A stretch of 64,000 nucleotides of DNA, taken from Arundinibacter roseus. GTDB lineage: Bacteria > Bacteroidota > Bacteroidia > Cytophagales > Spirosomataceae. Position 1 is the first letter of the stretch; the number at the start of each line of letters is the position of its first letter. The DNA lies in the NCBI RefSeq assembly GCF_004348825.1, contig NZ_SMJU01000004.1:62818-126817 (forward strand), read 5' to 3'. Shown here in pieces: positions 48,247 to 59,943 of this stretch. The position numbers were made by a program, and so were the translations under genes. The notes under the pieces were generated by a model. It was not told the origin of the DNA and made no database searches. It was given only the letters and a program-made list of their open reading frames with translations.

Positions 48247-48516
48247 TTATGATTTTTTCAAATACTCCAAAAGCGTTAGCACCAAAACCCATCCAACAAC
48301 GAATAAAGCCGGGGCCAAAATCCACCAACCACTCATTGCTGCACCTACAACCAACTTCGCAATAATCAGCCCAATAGTACTAAGGAGATAGAGCACGATA
48401 CCGGCAAAAAAGTAGGATTTGGCAATTTTTTTTTCTTTTAGAGTGCGTATTTTGTGCATAGCATGAACCGAAAAATTATCAGATAAATGTTTCTTTATAC
48501 GTGCAAAAGTTAACAA
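48247..48516 (-). CDS. Small two-span membrane protein, 89 aa
   Basis: ATG 48516 opens an 89-residue protein with a basic N-terminus (ARIKKHLSDNFSVHAMHKIRT), two hydrophobic spans (FFAGIVLYLLSTIGLIIAK and WWILAPALFVVGWVLVL) and a basic tail. No family was recognised. It stands alone. Confidence 0.65.
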   Translation of the reverse strand: MLTFARIKKHLSDNFSVHAMHKIRTLKEKKIAKSYFFAGIVLYLLSTIGLIIAKLVVGAAMSGWWILAPALFVVGWVLVLTLLEYLKKS

Positions 48517-50686
<2,170 letters not shown>

Positions 50687-50691
50687 TCAGC

Positions 50692-50722
50692 CGCAGGGAT
50701 GGAAGTGCTTTTCTGTCCCTGC
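50692..50722 (+). terminator. Stem between pgi and the esterase gene
   Basis: GCAGGGA and TCCCTGC flank a 16-base loop. There is no clear T-run, so it may be a weak terminator. Confidence 0.4.
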
Positions 50723-50741
50723 ATTCATCCATTTATCAACT

Positions 50742-52622
50742 ATGTTTGCACGTGTAGCAGGAGGGTTTTTGATAGTTTTTACCTTAACAATCACGCAGGC
50801 TTTTGCGCAATTAACCATCACATTTCCCACTACACGTGCTGTTTTTCAACGCAACAATTCCAACCAAACTACACTTTACATGGCAGGCACATTTGACATC
50901 TGCCTGGACCGTATCGAAGCCCGGCTTACTCCGCGTGTAGCAGGTCAGGGAACTGCCCTAAACTGGACAACCCTCCAAACAAACCCTGTTGGCGGACAAT
51001 TTTATGGATCTGTGGTAGCGTTTGGTGGGTGGTATGATCTGGAAATTCGGGGTATCCGAAATGAAAGCGTAGTAGCTACTCATTCAGTGGAGCGGATTGG
51101 CATTGGTGAAGTCTTTGTCATTGCCGGGCAGTCCAACGCCACAGGAGGAGGCGACCTGCCAAACGGACCCGGGGCGGCTGATGATCGGGTCAGTAGTATT
51201 AATTTCCAAAATATCAATCTTGAGACAAATACGGTAATTCCCTATCCGCAGGCGCAGCTTCCTTGTCCTGAATTTGTACATTTGGACGCTAATGTAAAAA
51301 CCGCTCCGTTCGGAAATTATGCCTGGTGTTGGGGGGCGTTTGGTGATTTGGTCGCCGCCCGGCTCAATGTGCCCGTTCTGATTTTTAACGCAGGTTGGTC
51401 AGGTACCTCTTTATTCAATTGGAGGGAGAGTATTCCAACCAATGGCCAAACAAATAGTAACTTTGGGTTCCCTTTTCCTACGGGCCTGCCTTTTGGACAT
51501 CTTCGTCTTGCGCTCAATAACTACGTTGCGCAACAGGGCTACCGGGCCGTTTTGTGGCATCAGGGCGAACTGGATAATTTCTACGAAACATCCAGAGAAA
51601 GCTATCGGTCTGATCTGAGGCAAATCATTGAAGCGAGCCGCAGCTTATCGGGCAAGCCCAATCTCGCCTGGATGGTTGCCCGTGTTTCGCGCATGACCAA
51701 GAATGGCGTCTCCCGGCTATGGCAACCCGTAATTGACGCTCAAAACGATGTGATTGGGAACAATGGAAATGATCCGGCTTTGGTTTTACCTCAGGTTTTT
51801 TCGGGCCCCGAAACGGATGTTTTGGAGGGTCCGGCTTTTCGGCAGGCAGATAATATCCATTTTACAGGAAGCGGATTAATTTCCCTGGCGCAGGCATGGG
51901 ACGGAAGCATTACGGAATCCTTCCTTTCTTCTTCATCTCCTTATCTACCAACTGCCCCTCCACAGGTGGCTGTTGCCTGCGGGCCCGCGACAAATCAGTT
52001 GACGTTTCAGGCACCGGGAGGCTGGGTGGCACAGCAATGGCTCCCCCAAAATGACTGTCATCAGGTATTGGACCAAAACCAATCGTGGGCAGCTTCGACG
52101 GGAGTTTATCGATTAAAAGTTCGGGACAATTTTGATAATGTGGTACTGTCGCCTTTGTTAAAAGTACCTTCCCAAACAAACGCTGACGTGTCGGCTTACG
52201 GAAATACGACGGTTAGTCAGGGCGGAACGCTAACCATTCTTTCGTCGTCGGCCACGGCATGTTCCTATTCATGGACAGGCCCGGCGGGGTTTGCCAGCAC
52301 AAATCCAACGGTATTTATTTCCAACACACAGTCTTCACAAGCCGGGACGTATACGGTTTCGGTTACTAACCCCTACGGTTGTCAGGCCGTAAGCTCGGTA
52401 CTGGTTTCGGTGGTTTCAACGCTTGAAAGTGCTTCCTCAGGCAATTGGAACGAGCCTTCTACCTGGACCTGCAACTGCCTTCCCAATGCATCAACGTGTG
52501 TGAAAATTAATGCCGGCCATTCGATCACAATCAATGGCGCTACGGTACAGGCAAAGTCTGTCACGCTCGAAGCAGGTAATTTGATTTTTGAAAATGGAGG
52601 AGTGCTGTCAACAAACAACTAA
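50742..52622 (+). CDS. Secreted SASA-type (sialate O-acetylesterase-like) esterase with Ig-like C-terminus
   Basis: The 626-residue protein has a signal peptide (about 22 residues). The SASA/CE6-type SGNH hydrolase follows, with FVIAGQSNATGGG (nucleophile serine in GQSN near residue 130), FNAGWSGTSLFNW, and VLWHQGELDN, and a late FRQADNIHFTGSGL carrying the catalytic Asp/His. The C-terminal third has an Ig-like or PKD-like domain (TYTVSVTNPYGCQAVS) and a terminal strand-rich stretch (GNLIFENGGVLSTNN). It deacetylates sugars, possibly sialate or plant polysaccharides. Confidence 0.87.
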   Translation: MFARVAGGFLIVFTLTITQAFAQLTITFPTTRAVFQRNNSNQTTLYMAGTFDICLDRIEARLTPRVAGQGTALNWTTLQTNPVGGQFYGSVVAFGGWYDLEIRGIRNESVVATHSVERIGIGEVFVIAGQSNATGGGDLPNGPGAADDRVSSINFQNINLETNTVIPYPQAQLPCPEFVHLDANVKTAPFGNYAWCWGAFGDLVAARLNVPVLIFNAGWSGTSLFNWRESIPTNGQTNSNFGFPFPTGLPFGHLRLALNNYVAQQGYRAVLWHQGELDNFYETSRESYRSDLRQIIEASRSLSGKPNLAWMVARVSRMTKNGVSRLWQPVIDAQNDVIGNNGNDPALVLPQVFSGPETDVLEGPAFRQADNIHFTGSGLISLAQAWDGSITESFLSSSSPYLPTAPPQVAVACGPATNQLTFQAPGGWVAQQWLPQNDCHQVLDQNQSWAASTGVYRLKVRDNFDNVVLSPLLKVPSQTNADVSAYGNTTVSQGGTLTILSSSATACSYSWTGPAGFASTNPTVFISNTQSSQAGTYTVSVTNPYGCQAVSSVLVSVVSTLESASSGNWNEPSTWTCNCLPNASTCVKINAGHSITINGATVQAKSVTLEAGNLIFENGGVLSTNN

Positions 52623-52632
52623 CTTTTAATTC

Positions 52633-54138
52633 TCACCGAATCAGTAAAACCCGACCCAAACGGGTGTGGACTTCACTTGGGTCATAGGCAAGGCGGTACG
52701 AAATACGGTACGTATAAAGATCTGAGTTGGTCGGACTTTCCATGTACATTCCGTTCCAGGATACCGCAGGGTCCGCTGTTTCAAAAACCACTTCTCCCCA
52801 TCGATTAAATATCTGCATAGAAAAAGTAGTAAATGCGCAGGTAGTAAATACCTCAAACGTATCATTATAGCCATCTTTATTGGGCGAAAAAGCCTCGGGC
52901 AGAAACAAATCGCAGGCTCCGCAATCTTCATAACTTACCTGTACCCCGGCATTGACTGTACCACAAGTACTACTTATTTCAACGGAGTAAAATCCGGGAC
53001 TTGCAATGGTTCGGGTGGGTAGTTGACTGCCATCCTGCCACCGATACCTTACATCAGGATTCACAGGTAGGGCAATTTTCCAGCTTTTTGAAGCGCAAAG
53101 AACCGTATCAGCAGGCCAATTTGGTTGCAAGGTTCCAACTTGTGCACGAATCATCGCCGTATCCCGACAGTCGTTTTCACCTACAACATACAAAAATTCA
53201 TACGATCCGGGTTTGTAATCAGCTATGACGAGTTCGGGGTCGGCAGAAAGGGCCGAATTCCCAGGTCCTAGCCATTTTCCACCCGTATCATGCGAACGGA
53301 GTAAGGTGTTCAGAAGGAAATTTGAAGAGGTTTCGCAAAGAAAAATAGTTGAGTCCCGTCCGGCTTTTGCTTTTTGCTGCGTATTTGCTTCCAGGGCAGA
53401 GGCTGCTCCATAGATAATCCCGTTGAGGTTCAGGTTAGAACAAACACGGGAAGTACCCGCATTGGTAGCTGATACCTCATACAGACTGTTGCCGCCAAGT
53501 GCATACATGCGGGGTTTTCCTCCGGAACAATCCAGTGCGCCGATGGTAACAACCCCAAAAATGGTACTTGTGGCGTTCATTCTGCCCAAAGAAACAGATT
53601 GTTCGGGATTGGTGATATTTACACGAACGAGGTTATTATTCTCAGCCGCGAGGTAGAGATTGCCTTCAAAAAAAGTAAGATCGCCTGCGGCCTGAAATCT
53701 CATGTTTCCAAGTACACTGGTTACTGCCGAGGTGGTATCAACCGAAAATAGAAAACTAGACTTGCTGGATGCTGCGTATAAAATTCCGGAAGCGCTGAAT
53801 ACCAGGGAGTTGAAGTCGTCGCCCGGCAAAGGATATAAGTTTCCAATCAAACTGGGTGCCGCTGTTTCACGATTAATTTTGTATAGTCGGTTATCCTTTC
53901 CATTGCCATACAGCTCGCCACCGGGGCTGATCGCTATGTCAAACATAGGAACTCCCGTATTCCCAATGATTTGACCGGAACATTTCTCTACGTCAATCAG
54001 CACCAGATTCCCATTGTCAAGGGATACATAAGCTTGTTGGGCTAGTCCATGAGTAGTAAAAAACAGAAGAGCAATAGCGCTGAAAAGGCAGCCACGAACT
54101 GGGTTTAGGAAGGAAAGTTTTAAAGTCAACATGGACAT
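52633..54138 (-). CDS. Secreted propeller protein with CHU_C (type B, T9SS) sorting domain
   Basis: The 501-residue protein has a signal peptide (first 34 residues), then beta-propeller-like repeats (residues 40-265, with LYGNGKDNRLYKINRETAAP and similar strands). An Ig-like segment follows, then a C-terminal gliding-motility-associated CHU_C domain (about 405-500: LFLPEAFSPNKDGYNDTFEV, NRWGEVVFETADPAVSWNG). The domain directs type IX secretion and surface attachment. It converges with the SASA gene. Confidence 0.9.
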   Translation of the reverse strand: MSMLTLKLSFLNPVRGCLFSAIALLFFTTHGLAQQAYVSLDNGNLVLIDVEKCSGQIIGNTGVPMFDIAISPGGELYGNGKDNRLYKINRETAAPSLIGNLYPLPGDDFNSLVFSASGILYAASSKSSFLFSVDTTSAVTSVLGNMRFQAAGDLTFFEGNLYLAAENNNLVRVNITNPEQSVSLGRMNATSTIFGVVTIGALDCSGGKPRMYALGGNSLYEVSATNAGTSRVCSNLNLNGIIYGAASALEANTQQKAKAGRDSTIFLCETSSNFLLNTLLRSHDTGGKWLGPGNSALSADPELVIADYKPGSYEFLYVVGENDCRDTAMIRAQVGTLQPNWPADTVLCASKSWKIALPVNPDVRYRWQDGSQLPTRTIASPGFYSVEISSTCGTVNAGVQVSYEDCGACDLFLPEAFSPNKDGYNDTFEVFTTCAFTTFSMQIFNRWGEVVFETADPAVSWNGMYMESPTNSDLYTYRISYRLAYDPSEVHTRLGRVLLIR

Positions 54139-54165
54139 ATAAGTAGCCAGTGTAAGGACAAATCT

Positions 54166-54543
54166 CTAGTTGGAAATCGTGTGCCGCTGAATGGTCGGAC
54201 GAGAAACGATATAAAATCCTAGCGCCAGAAAAACTCCGACGGCATCGGCCAGGGCGTCCCACCAGTCAAATGTCCGGTCAAATGGAAGCCATTGCTGATA
54301 AAATTCCAGGAAAATTCCGAAGCAAATTCCAGATAAACAAACGATCAGAATCTTCTTTGGATACAGAAGCAACCATAGGAGCGTCCATCCAAAAAACAAC
54401 CCAAAGTGGACGATTTTATCAAAGCCAATTATGGGGGCATTGGGTATGCTTTTCCCGGGAAGCGTGCAGGCTACCACGATCAAAAATGTCCACAAAAGTG
54501 CAGGCCATGAATGCCGGGAAAAATAGGTAAGGATCGCTTTCAA
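54166..54543 (-). CDS. VanZ-family membrane protein
   Basis: The first in-frame start is TTG 54543, giving 125 residues with four transmembrane spans. The VanZ pattern is visible in IGFDKIVHFGLFFGWTLLW and FLEFYQQWLPFDRTFDWWDALADAVG. VanZ-like proteins are of poorly known function; only some confer teicoplanin resistance. It is 28 bp upstream of the CHU_C gene and may be cotranscribed. Confidence 0.82.
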   Translation of the reverse strand: MKAILTYFSRHSWPALLWTFLIVVACTLPGKSIPNAPIIGFDKIVHFGLFFGWTLLWLLLYPKKILIVCLSGICFGIFLEFYQQWLPFDRTFDWWDALADAVGVFLALGFYIVSRPTIQRHTISN

Positions 54544-54705
54544 GAGGAGAATGGAGTTTAAATTTTATATAGAAATGTATGTGTGCATTACATTTTGCCG
54601 TGGCGGTACTTTAGATTTCAGACCTCAATATAATATTCTGTGTGTCAGGATCTGATTAAAATAACGATACATAAAAAATACCGACCCATTGGGAGCTCGT
54701 TTCCA

Positions 54706-55218
54706 TTAATCAGCATTTTTTATATTCAGATTTACACCAGCATAAAATCCCAAATCTTCATTCCGAAGCTGTTTCGTCCAAAAAGCGATTTGGCCGGTAT
54801 GATAGGAATAATGCTCGACCACATGAATAATTATCCCGATACCTGTAAGTTCATATCCCTGTACCTGAATTGTCGTCAGAAGTGCTGTTTCGTTAGCGGA
54901 CCTGATAACCTCCTCCGCTTCTTGCACCGTATCTTTCAATCGTTGTAAAAGTTCCTGTTTTAGCAAGCCGCCCGTAGCCGAAAATTCGGCATCGCGGGTA
55001 CGGCTGTCAGGCTGACGCCCCAAACCAGAAATAATATACTGCCGAATATTTCCGCACAAATGCAGCAGAAGGTTACCCATGCTGTTGGAGGCGTTGTTGG
55101 GGCGCTGCCAGACCTCTTCTTCGGTGAGCCTGCCCAGGCAAGCCTCAATGCGGGGCGTATTTAATTGCATTCGGTGAATCGACTCTTTGGAAAATTCGGT
55201 TATCCAGGGGGATGTCAT
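54706..55218 (-). CDS. DinB-family protein (DUF1572-like)
   Basis: The 170-residue protein has the four-helix DinB fold: ITEFSKESIHRMQLN..., NSMGNLLLHLCGNIRQYI with the first histidine, and GIIIHVVEHYSYHTGQIAFWTK with two more. It is the same superfamily as the gene at 34983 but only distantly similar. The substrate is unknown. Confidence 0.85.
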   Translation of the reverse strand: MTSPWITEFSKESIHRMQLNTPRIEACLGRLTEEEVWQRPNNASNSMGNLLLHLCGNIRQYIISGLGRQPDSRTRDAEFSATGGLLKQELLQRLKDTVQEAEEVIRSANETALLTTIQVQGYELTGIGIIIHVVEHYSYHTGQIAFWTKQLRNEDLGFYAGVNLNIKNAD

Positions 55219-55274
55219 TGTAATACAGTTATTATTTTTACTTCAAAGTAGCTTTTGTAAAAAGAACTATCGAT

Positions 55275-55604
55275 TTATAAATTAAAATCTCCCCACGAAT
55301 AAGCACGTTCCACCAGGCAAATTCGGGTAGTATAGGCAGTATACCAGTCGCTCCGGCCTGTTTGTTGAGCAAGGATATGTTCTGTATTCGTTTTCCAGTT
55401 TCTGATAGCTTCAAGACTTTCCCAGTACGAAACCGTCACACCGATCTGCTCACGGGCAGCCTCGTGGCCAAGGTAACCGGGTTGTTGTTTGGCGAGCTCT
55501 TCCATGCGTTGGGCCGTTTCTGCATAGCCTTCGATGATGTCAGAGCGAACGCTCGTAAAAATAACTGCGTAGTAGGGGGGTGGAGGTGTAGTAGCTAAAT
55601 GCAT
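55275..55604 (-). CDS. Antibiotic biosynthesis monooxygenase-type (ABM) protein
   Basis: The 109-residue protein fits the ABM ferredoxin-like fold: YYAVIFTSVRSDIIEGYAETAQRM, EQPGYLGHEAAREQIG-like centre, and SYWESLEAIRNWKTNTEH. The family includes quinol monooxygenases and heme-related enzymes. Catalysis cannot be predicted. Confidence 0.82.
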   Translation of the reverse strand: MHLATTPPPPYYAVIFTSVRSDIIEGYAETAQRMEELAKQQPGYLGHEAAREQIGVTVSYWESLEAIRNWKTNTEHILAQQTGRSDWYTAYTTRICLVERAYSWGDFNL

Positions 55605-55650
55605 GTTTTAGGAAGAACAGGGTGGTAAACTGTCCTATAAAAATAGTGAT

Positions 55651-56859
55651 TTATCCGTGAACTACCGTCTGACGGCGTTTTAGAATCAGGCGCTGAACCA
55701 GGATTAAGGAGGCACTGCAAATGGCACAAAAAGCCATCACGCCAGTCATGGGAAAGGCCGTTTGATTATGTAAAACACTCACCATGGCAGAAGCTACTGC
55801 GCCAAAAAACATTTGGGAAAAACCGATGAGAGCGGAGGCGCTGCCCGCATGTTCAGAAAAAGGAGCTAACGCAAGCGCCATGCTGTTTGGTCCCAAAAAA
55901 CCATTTCCGAATAAAAACAGGAACAGCAAACCCAACAAAATCCAGGCAGATAAGGTCGAAAAGCTAACACTTAACACCAGTAGAAAACCAAACAGTGCTA
56001 CAATTAATGAAGTGTTTTCGGCAATCTGCAAACTGTTGAAACGCTTTAAAGCAAGTCTATTGAGTTGACTTCCAGCAATATATCCAAAAGAATTAAAACT
56101 AAAAAGAAACCCGTATTGGGTTTGAGTAAACCCTAGTTTTTCCATAAAGATAAAAGGCGATCCACTGATGTAGGCAAAAAGGCTGGCCATAGTAAAACCG
56201 CCCGCCAATCCGTACACAATGAAAGCCGGTTCTTTCACAACGTACCAATAGCCTTTAAGTACCGATGCGGGCGCAAGCTTTACGCTAGGGTCGGGGCCAC
56301 GGCTTTCGGGTAAGATCAGAAAAACCGCCGTCAACATGGATGCGCTGATGAGCGCAAGGGTATAAAAAATGGCGCGCCAGCCGAGTACGGTCACCATCCA
56401 ACCGCCAATCGTGGGGGCAATCAGCGGTGCTGCACCCATAACGAGCATCAGTGTAGATATAACTTTTGCAATGTCGGAAGGTGGAAATAAGTCGCGCACA
56501 ACGGCCCGTCCGGCCACCATGCCTGCACAACCACCAAGTGCCAGGAGCATGCGCAGGCCAATGAGCCATTCGATACTCGGTGCCCATGCACAGGCGACAG
56601 CCGCAAGTGTATAGAGCGTTAGGCCAAATAAAATGGGTATTTTACGTCCGAATCTGTCTACAATAGGCCCGTACAAAAGTTGTCCGACGCTTATACCAAT
56701 GAAATAGCTTGTCAGAGAATAGCCCACTTCGGCAATGCTCGTGTTGAGGTCGGCCGCGATGGCTGGAAAACCCGGCAGGTACATGTCGATACTGAATGGA
56801 CCAAGTGCCGAAAGGACGCCCAGTAGCAGAATAATTTTTTTTAGTTCACGCGGATTCAT
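55651..56859 (-). CDS. Bcr/CflA-family MFS multidrug transporter
   Basis: ATG 56859 (MNPRELKKIILLLGVLSALG) gives 402 residues; a GTG three codons upstream is possible. It has 12 transmembrane spans with MFS signatures: SIDMYLPGFPAIAADLN (Bcr/CflA start), GQLLYGPIVDRFGRKIPI with the RxxxG cytoplasmic loop, and AVVRDLF. It exports drugs or sugars by proton antiport. Substrate is unknown. Confidence 0.92.
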   Translation of the reverse strand: MNPRELKKIILLLGVLSALGPFSIDMYLPGFPAIAADLNTSIAEVGYSLTSYFIGISVGQLLYGPIVDRFGRKIPILFGLTLYTLAAVACAWAPSIEWLIGLRMLLALGGCAGMVAGRAVVRDLFPPSDIAKVISTLMLVMGAAPLIAPTIGGWMVTVLGWRAIFYTLALISASMLTAVFLILPESRGPDPSVKLAPASVLKGYWYVVKEPAFIVYGLAGGFTMASLFAYISGSPFIFMEKLGFTQTQYGFLFSFNSFGYIAGSQLNRLALKRFNSLQIAENTSLIVALFGFLLVLSVSFSTLSAWILLGLLFLFLFGNGFLGPNSMALALAPFSEHAGSASALIGFSQMFFGAVASAMVSVLHNQTAFPMTGVMAFCAICSASLILVQRLILKRRQTVVHG

Positions 56860-57093
56860 TCTCCTCACTAATAATAGAATACAAATACAAAGATAGTCTT
56901 TTGGATGGAGGACTTGAATTAAAATCCAGTAAACAAATTGTATTTTTTTGATATAATAATAAATAGTGTCTTAAAGTTACCTATGTGATTCGTGCATTCA
57001 GTTTCCTGATTATTTGGATGAATTATAAACCAAATTGGATAAAAGAGTGTAGTATCTCATAGAATATTTTAAACCAAATCCTGGCTACATACG

Positions 57094-57372
57094 ATGAAAG
57101 CAACGTGGAATAATCAGATACTAGCAGAAAGTGAGGCAATTGTGGTGATAGAGAATAATCATTATTTTCCGATCGAATCTGTCAAAACAGAGTTTTTGAA
57201 ATCCTCTGATACTCATACGATTTGTCCCTGGAAAGGTACTGCGTCCTATTATACTCTGGTAGTAGACGGAGAGGTTAATAAGGATGCTGCCTGGTACTAT
57301 CCGGAACCCAAAGAAGCTGCTGCCGAAATTGCAGGCTATGTGGCGTTCTGGAAAGGTGTGAAGATTAGTTAG
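57094..57372 (+). CDS. DUF427 protein
   Basis: The 92-residue protein is a single DUF427 domain: KATWNNQILAESEAIVVIENN, FPIESVKTEFLKSSDTHTICPWKGTASYY, and a C-terminal WYYPEPKEAAAEIAGYVAFW. It is a small beta-barrel family of unknown function. Length is typical. Confidence 0.92.
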   Translation: MKATWNNQILAESEAIVVIENNHYFPIESVKTEFLKSSDTHTICPWKGTASYYTLVVDGEVNKDAAWYYPEPKEAAAEIAGYVAFWKGVKIS

Positions 57373-57428
57373 TTGTACGGCAGGGAGCCGGTTGTTCGGT
57401 TTCTCTTGTTCATCTTTTGCTTCGGCTC

Positions 57429-58985
57429 ATGAATCAGCTGCGTCCTTTTGTTTTCTGGCCGCCATTTTTGGTACTAATCGGAGTTTGTGGGGCAAGCCTT
57501 GCCAATCCGCAGGCAGTCATTGGCGTTATCTCAACCTTGAATACGGCCATGATGAACAGCTTTGGCTGGCTGTTTTCGGTGAGTGCTCTGTTGTTTTTTG
57601 GGTTATGCCTGGCTGCCTATGTCTCTCCTCTGGGACGTATCCGACTCGGTGGGGCCCAGGCCCGGCCTTTCCTGAGCCGTTGGCGTTGGTTTGCCGTTAC
57701 GCTTTGTACGACTATTGCTACGGGCATCCTTTTCTGGGGAACGGCCGAGCCTCTGTTTCACCTGCACGCTCCGCCTCCGAGCCTTGCTATTGAGCCAAAC
57801 AGCCGTGCCGCCGCCCGATTTGCGGTTTCTACCATGTATATGCATTGGTCGCTAATTCCCTACGGCATGTATACCCTTGCCGGACTGATGTTTGCCCTGG
57901 TCTATCACAACCTCAATCAACCTTTTAGCCTTGGCTCCATGCTTTTTCCGGTATTTGGTCATCGCGTCCATCGTTCTTTGGGTACACTCATTGACTCCAT
58001 CTGCCTGTTTTGTCTTGTGGCAGGCATGTCGGCTTCGCTTGGGGCTGGCATTTTGATCATTACGGGTGGGCTTCAGGAATTGGCCGGAATTTCGTACTCC
58101 ATTTTGAGTATGGGTTGCGTGGCAGCGGCTATTGTGCTGGCTTTCGTGGCATCTGCGGCAAGTGGACTTTTGCGGGGAATTCGGATTTTGTCCGAAATCA
58201 ATTTGAGTATTTTTATACTTCTTGGTTTTTTCATGTTTGTTGCCGGGCCTACCACCTTTTTGCTGTCGTTTGGTGCTGAGGCAATGGGCGAGTATCTGAC
58301 CCATTTTTTGGAACGCAGTTTGCTAGGAACCCTCACCCCCGATGTAGACTGGGCCCGTAGCTGGACCATCTTCAACTGGACCAATTGGCTGGCCTGGACG
58401 CCAATTACAGCGCTTTTTCTAGGGAAAATTGCGCGTGGTTACACGGTTCGTCAGTTCATTGTATACAATCTTTTTTTGCCCGCGCTGTTTGCCTGTCTTT
58501 GGATCATGGTATTTAGCGGAACCTCCATACATATGGACTTGCTTTCTTCTGATTCTCCGCTCTATGCCGTTCTGAATCAGGAAGGAGGGGCTAGCCGGGT
58601 TATTTTCAGCATTCTAAATAAGCTTCCTCTTTCGGTGTTGACAAGCGTTGTTTTTTTTCTGACTGCTTTCTTATCCTATGTTACGGCGGCAGATTCCAAT
58701 ACCTCAGCCATGAGCGGGATTAGTGTCAAAGGGCTGAAAACGATCGAGGAAGAACCTCCGTTTTTTGTCAAAGCAGTTTGGGGAATTCTCATCGGGCTGA
58801 TCGCCTGGATCATGGTGTCCTTCGCCGGTGACGGTCGGGAGAAGGGACTGGAAGGAGTGAAAATTCTGTCCAATCTGGGTGGTTTTCCTGCCTTAGTGTT
58901 GTTATTGCTAGTGGCCGTAGGAATGGTAAAATGCATGTTGAATCCCGGGCAATTCCTGGTGCCGGACTCTTCAAGTGCTGAGTAG
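57429..58985 (+). CDS. BCCT-family transporter
   Basis: ATG 57429 (MNQLRPFVFWPPFLVLIG) gives 518 residues with about 12 spans. It carries the BCCT signature in GTAEPLFHLHAPPP, MYMHWSLIPYGMYTLAG, and the tryptophan-rich SWTIFNWTNWLAWTPITALFLGKIARGYTVRQF. It likely takes up betaine, choline or carnitine, for osmoprotection or as a nutrient. The substrate is uncertain. Confidence 0.93.
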   Translation: MNQLRPFVFWPPFLVLIGVCGASLANPQAVIGVISTLNTAMMNSFGWLFSVSALLFFGLCLAAYVSPLGRIRLGGAQARPFLSRWRWFAVTLCTTIATGILFWGTAEPLFHLHAPPPSLAIEPNSRAAARFAVSTMYMHWSLIPYGMYTLAGLMFALVYHNLNQPFSLGSMLFPVFGHRVHRSLGTLIDSICLFCLVAGMSASLGAGILIITGGLQELAGISYSILSMGCVAAAIVLAFVASAASGLLRGIRILSEINLSIFILLGFFMFVAGPTTFLLSFGAEAMGEYLTHFLERSLLGTLTPDVDWARSWTIFNWTNWLAWTPITALFLGKIARGYTVRQFIVYNLFLPALFACLWIMVFSGTSIHMDLLSSDSPLYAVLNQEGGASRVIFSILNKLPLSVLTSVVFFLTAFLSYVTAADSNTSAMSGISVKGLKTIEEEPPFFVKAVWGILIGLIAWIMVSFAGDGREKGLEGVKILSNLGGFPALVLLLLVAVGMVKCMLNPGQFLVPDSSSAE

Positions 58986-59443
58986 GAATTTGTCCTTTGA
59001 TGTAAATTCAAAAAGGTACCAGCCCTGAAATTATTTTTCTTCCTCAACTAATTTTCCTAAAAGTGTAGAAGGAAAAGTGGGAATCACAGCTGTTGATCAA
59101 ATTCCTCAAATTAGTCCCTTTTGATTGACTAATTCCCTGATTTACAGGGAGATTTCTTGGTGATTTCTTTTGACTGTTTTTTCCTGAAAATATCCTGAAA
59201 AAGAATGGTAAAGCAATAGGTGCTAAGCATTTTAGTGGAATCGTATAGGAAAAACCGTTCATGAACATGAATTATGAAAGAAAAAAAGTAACTCAAATAA
59301 GTAAAGAATTGCGGCGCTCAATTTCGAGTTACAAAAATGCATAAATCCCGTTCCAGAGGTGTTTTGGCCTGGTATACTTCTTTCCTCTACCAAACTATGA
59401 GGCGAGTACTGCCCCATAAGTTGCCATCCCTAAACACGACAAC
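58986..59443. other. Intergenic region, no convincing gene
   Basis: The 458 bp hold only short frames and no clear hairpin terminator. The last 100 bp should contain the promoter of the following gene. Confidence 0.5.
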
Positions 59444-59941
59444 ATGGAAAATTACGAACTGAAAGAATTTGTGAGAAATACAGCTATGCTTTGGAAAGAG
59501 CATAAAAAAAGAGAACTGCTGTATATGAAAGTCATGCAAAAGGATGACCTGGGTAATATTCGTAAGTTGTGTAAACAAGGGCACATCACGGCTTTGCTGT
59601 TTCAGAAAGAGATTCAATGGATTTATGAATATTTTAAGTGTAGCCTCAATGACTGCGACCTGAAAGATTATTTCATGGAAGGTATAGAGGCCGGCAATAC
59701 CCTTGATGCTGTGGAAGACAAAGGCGTGCTGTTTCGGATTTTGAAAGAAACCGAGTGGTTAACTATTCGTTCCTACGAGACGGTTCTCACTTTTGTGGAC
59801 AAAGACGGGGAGGTGTATGCCATTTTACACGATCACCTGGACCGTATGAATGATTTTTACGATCGGTTTTCCAGAGAAATCAGCACGTTGTCGCAAAGAA
59901 AAATACGTCCTGTACAAGCAGCTGAACTCGTATTGGCTTAA
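59444..59941 (+). CDS. Hypothetical helical protein, PA2169/DUF2383-like in size
   Basis: The 165-residue protein is almost entirely helical and charged (ELKEFVRNTAMLWKEHKKREL, DLKDYFMEGIEAGNTLDAVED, LDRMNDFYDRFSREISTLSQRK). A four-helix bundle resembling PA2169/DUF2383 is possible, but I do not see a metal site. It converges on topoisomerase IB with only 2 bp between their stops. Confidence 0.55.
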   Translation: MENYELKEFVRNTAMLWKEHKKRELLYMKVMQKDDLGNIRKLCKQGHITALLFQKEIQWIYEYFKCSLNDCDLKDYFMEGIEAGNTLDAVEDKGVLFRILKETEWLTIRSYETVLTFVDKDGEVYAILHDHLDRMNDFYDRFSREISTLSQRKIRPVQAAELVLA

Positions 59942-59943
59942 AC

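Noticed and set aside
59044-59268. 74-aa ORF on the minus strand after the BCCT gene
   Set aside because: It has no start signal and unlikely composition; it is chance.
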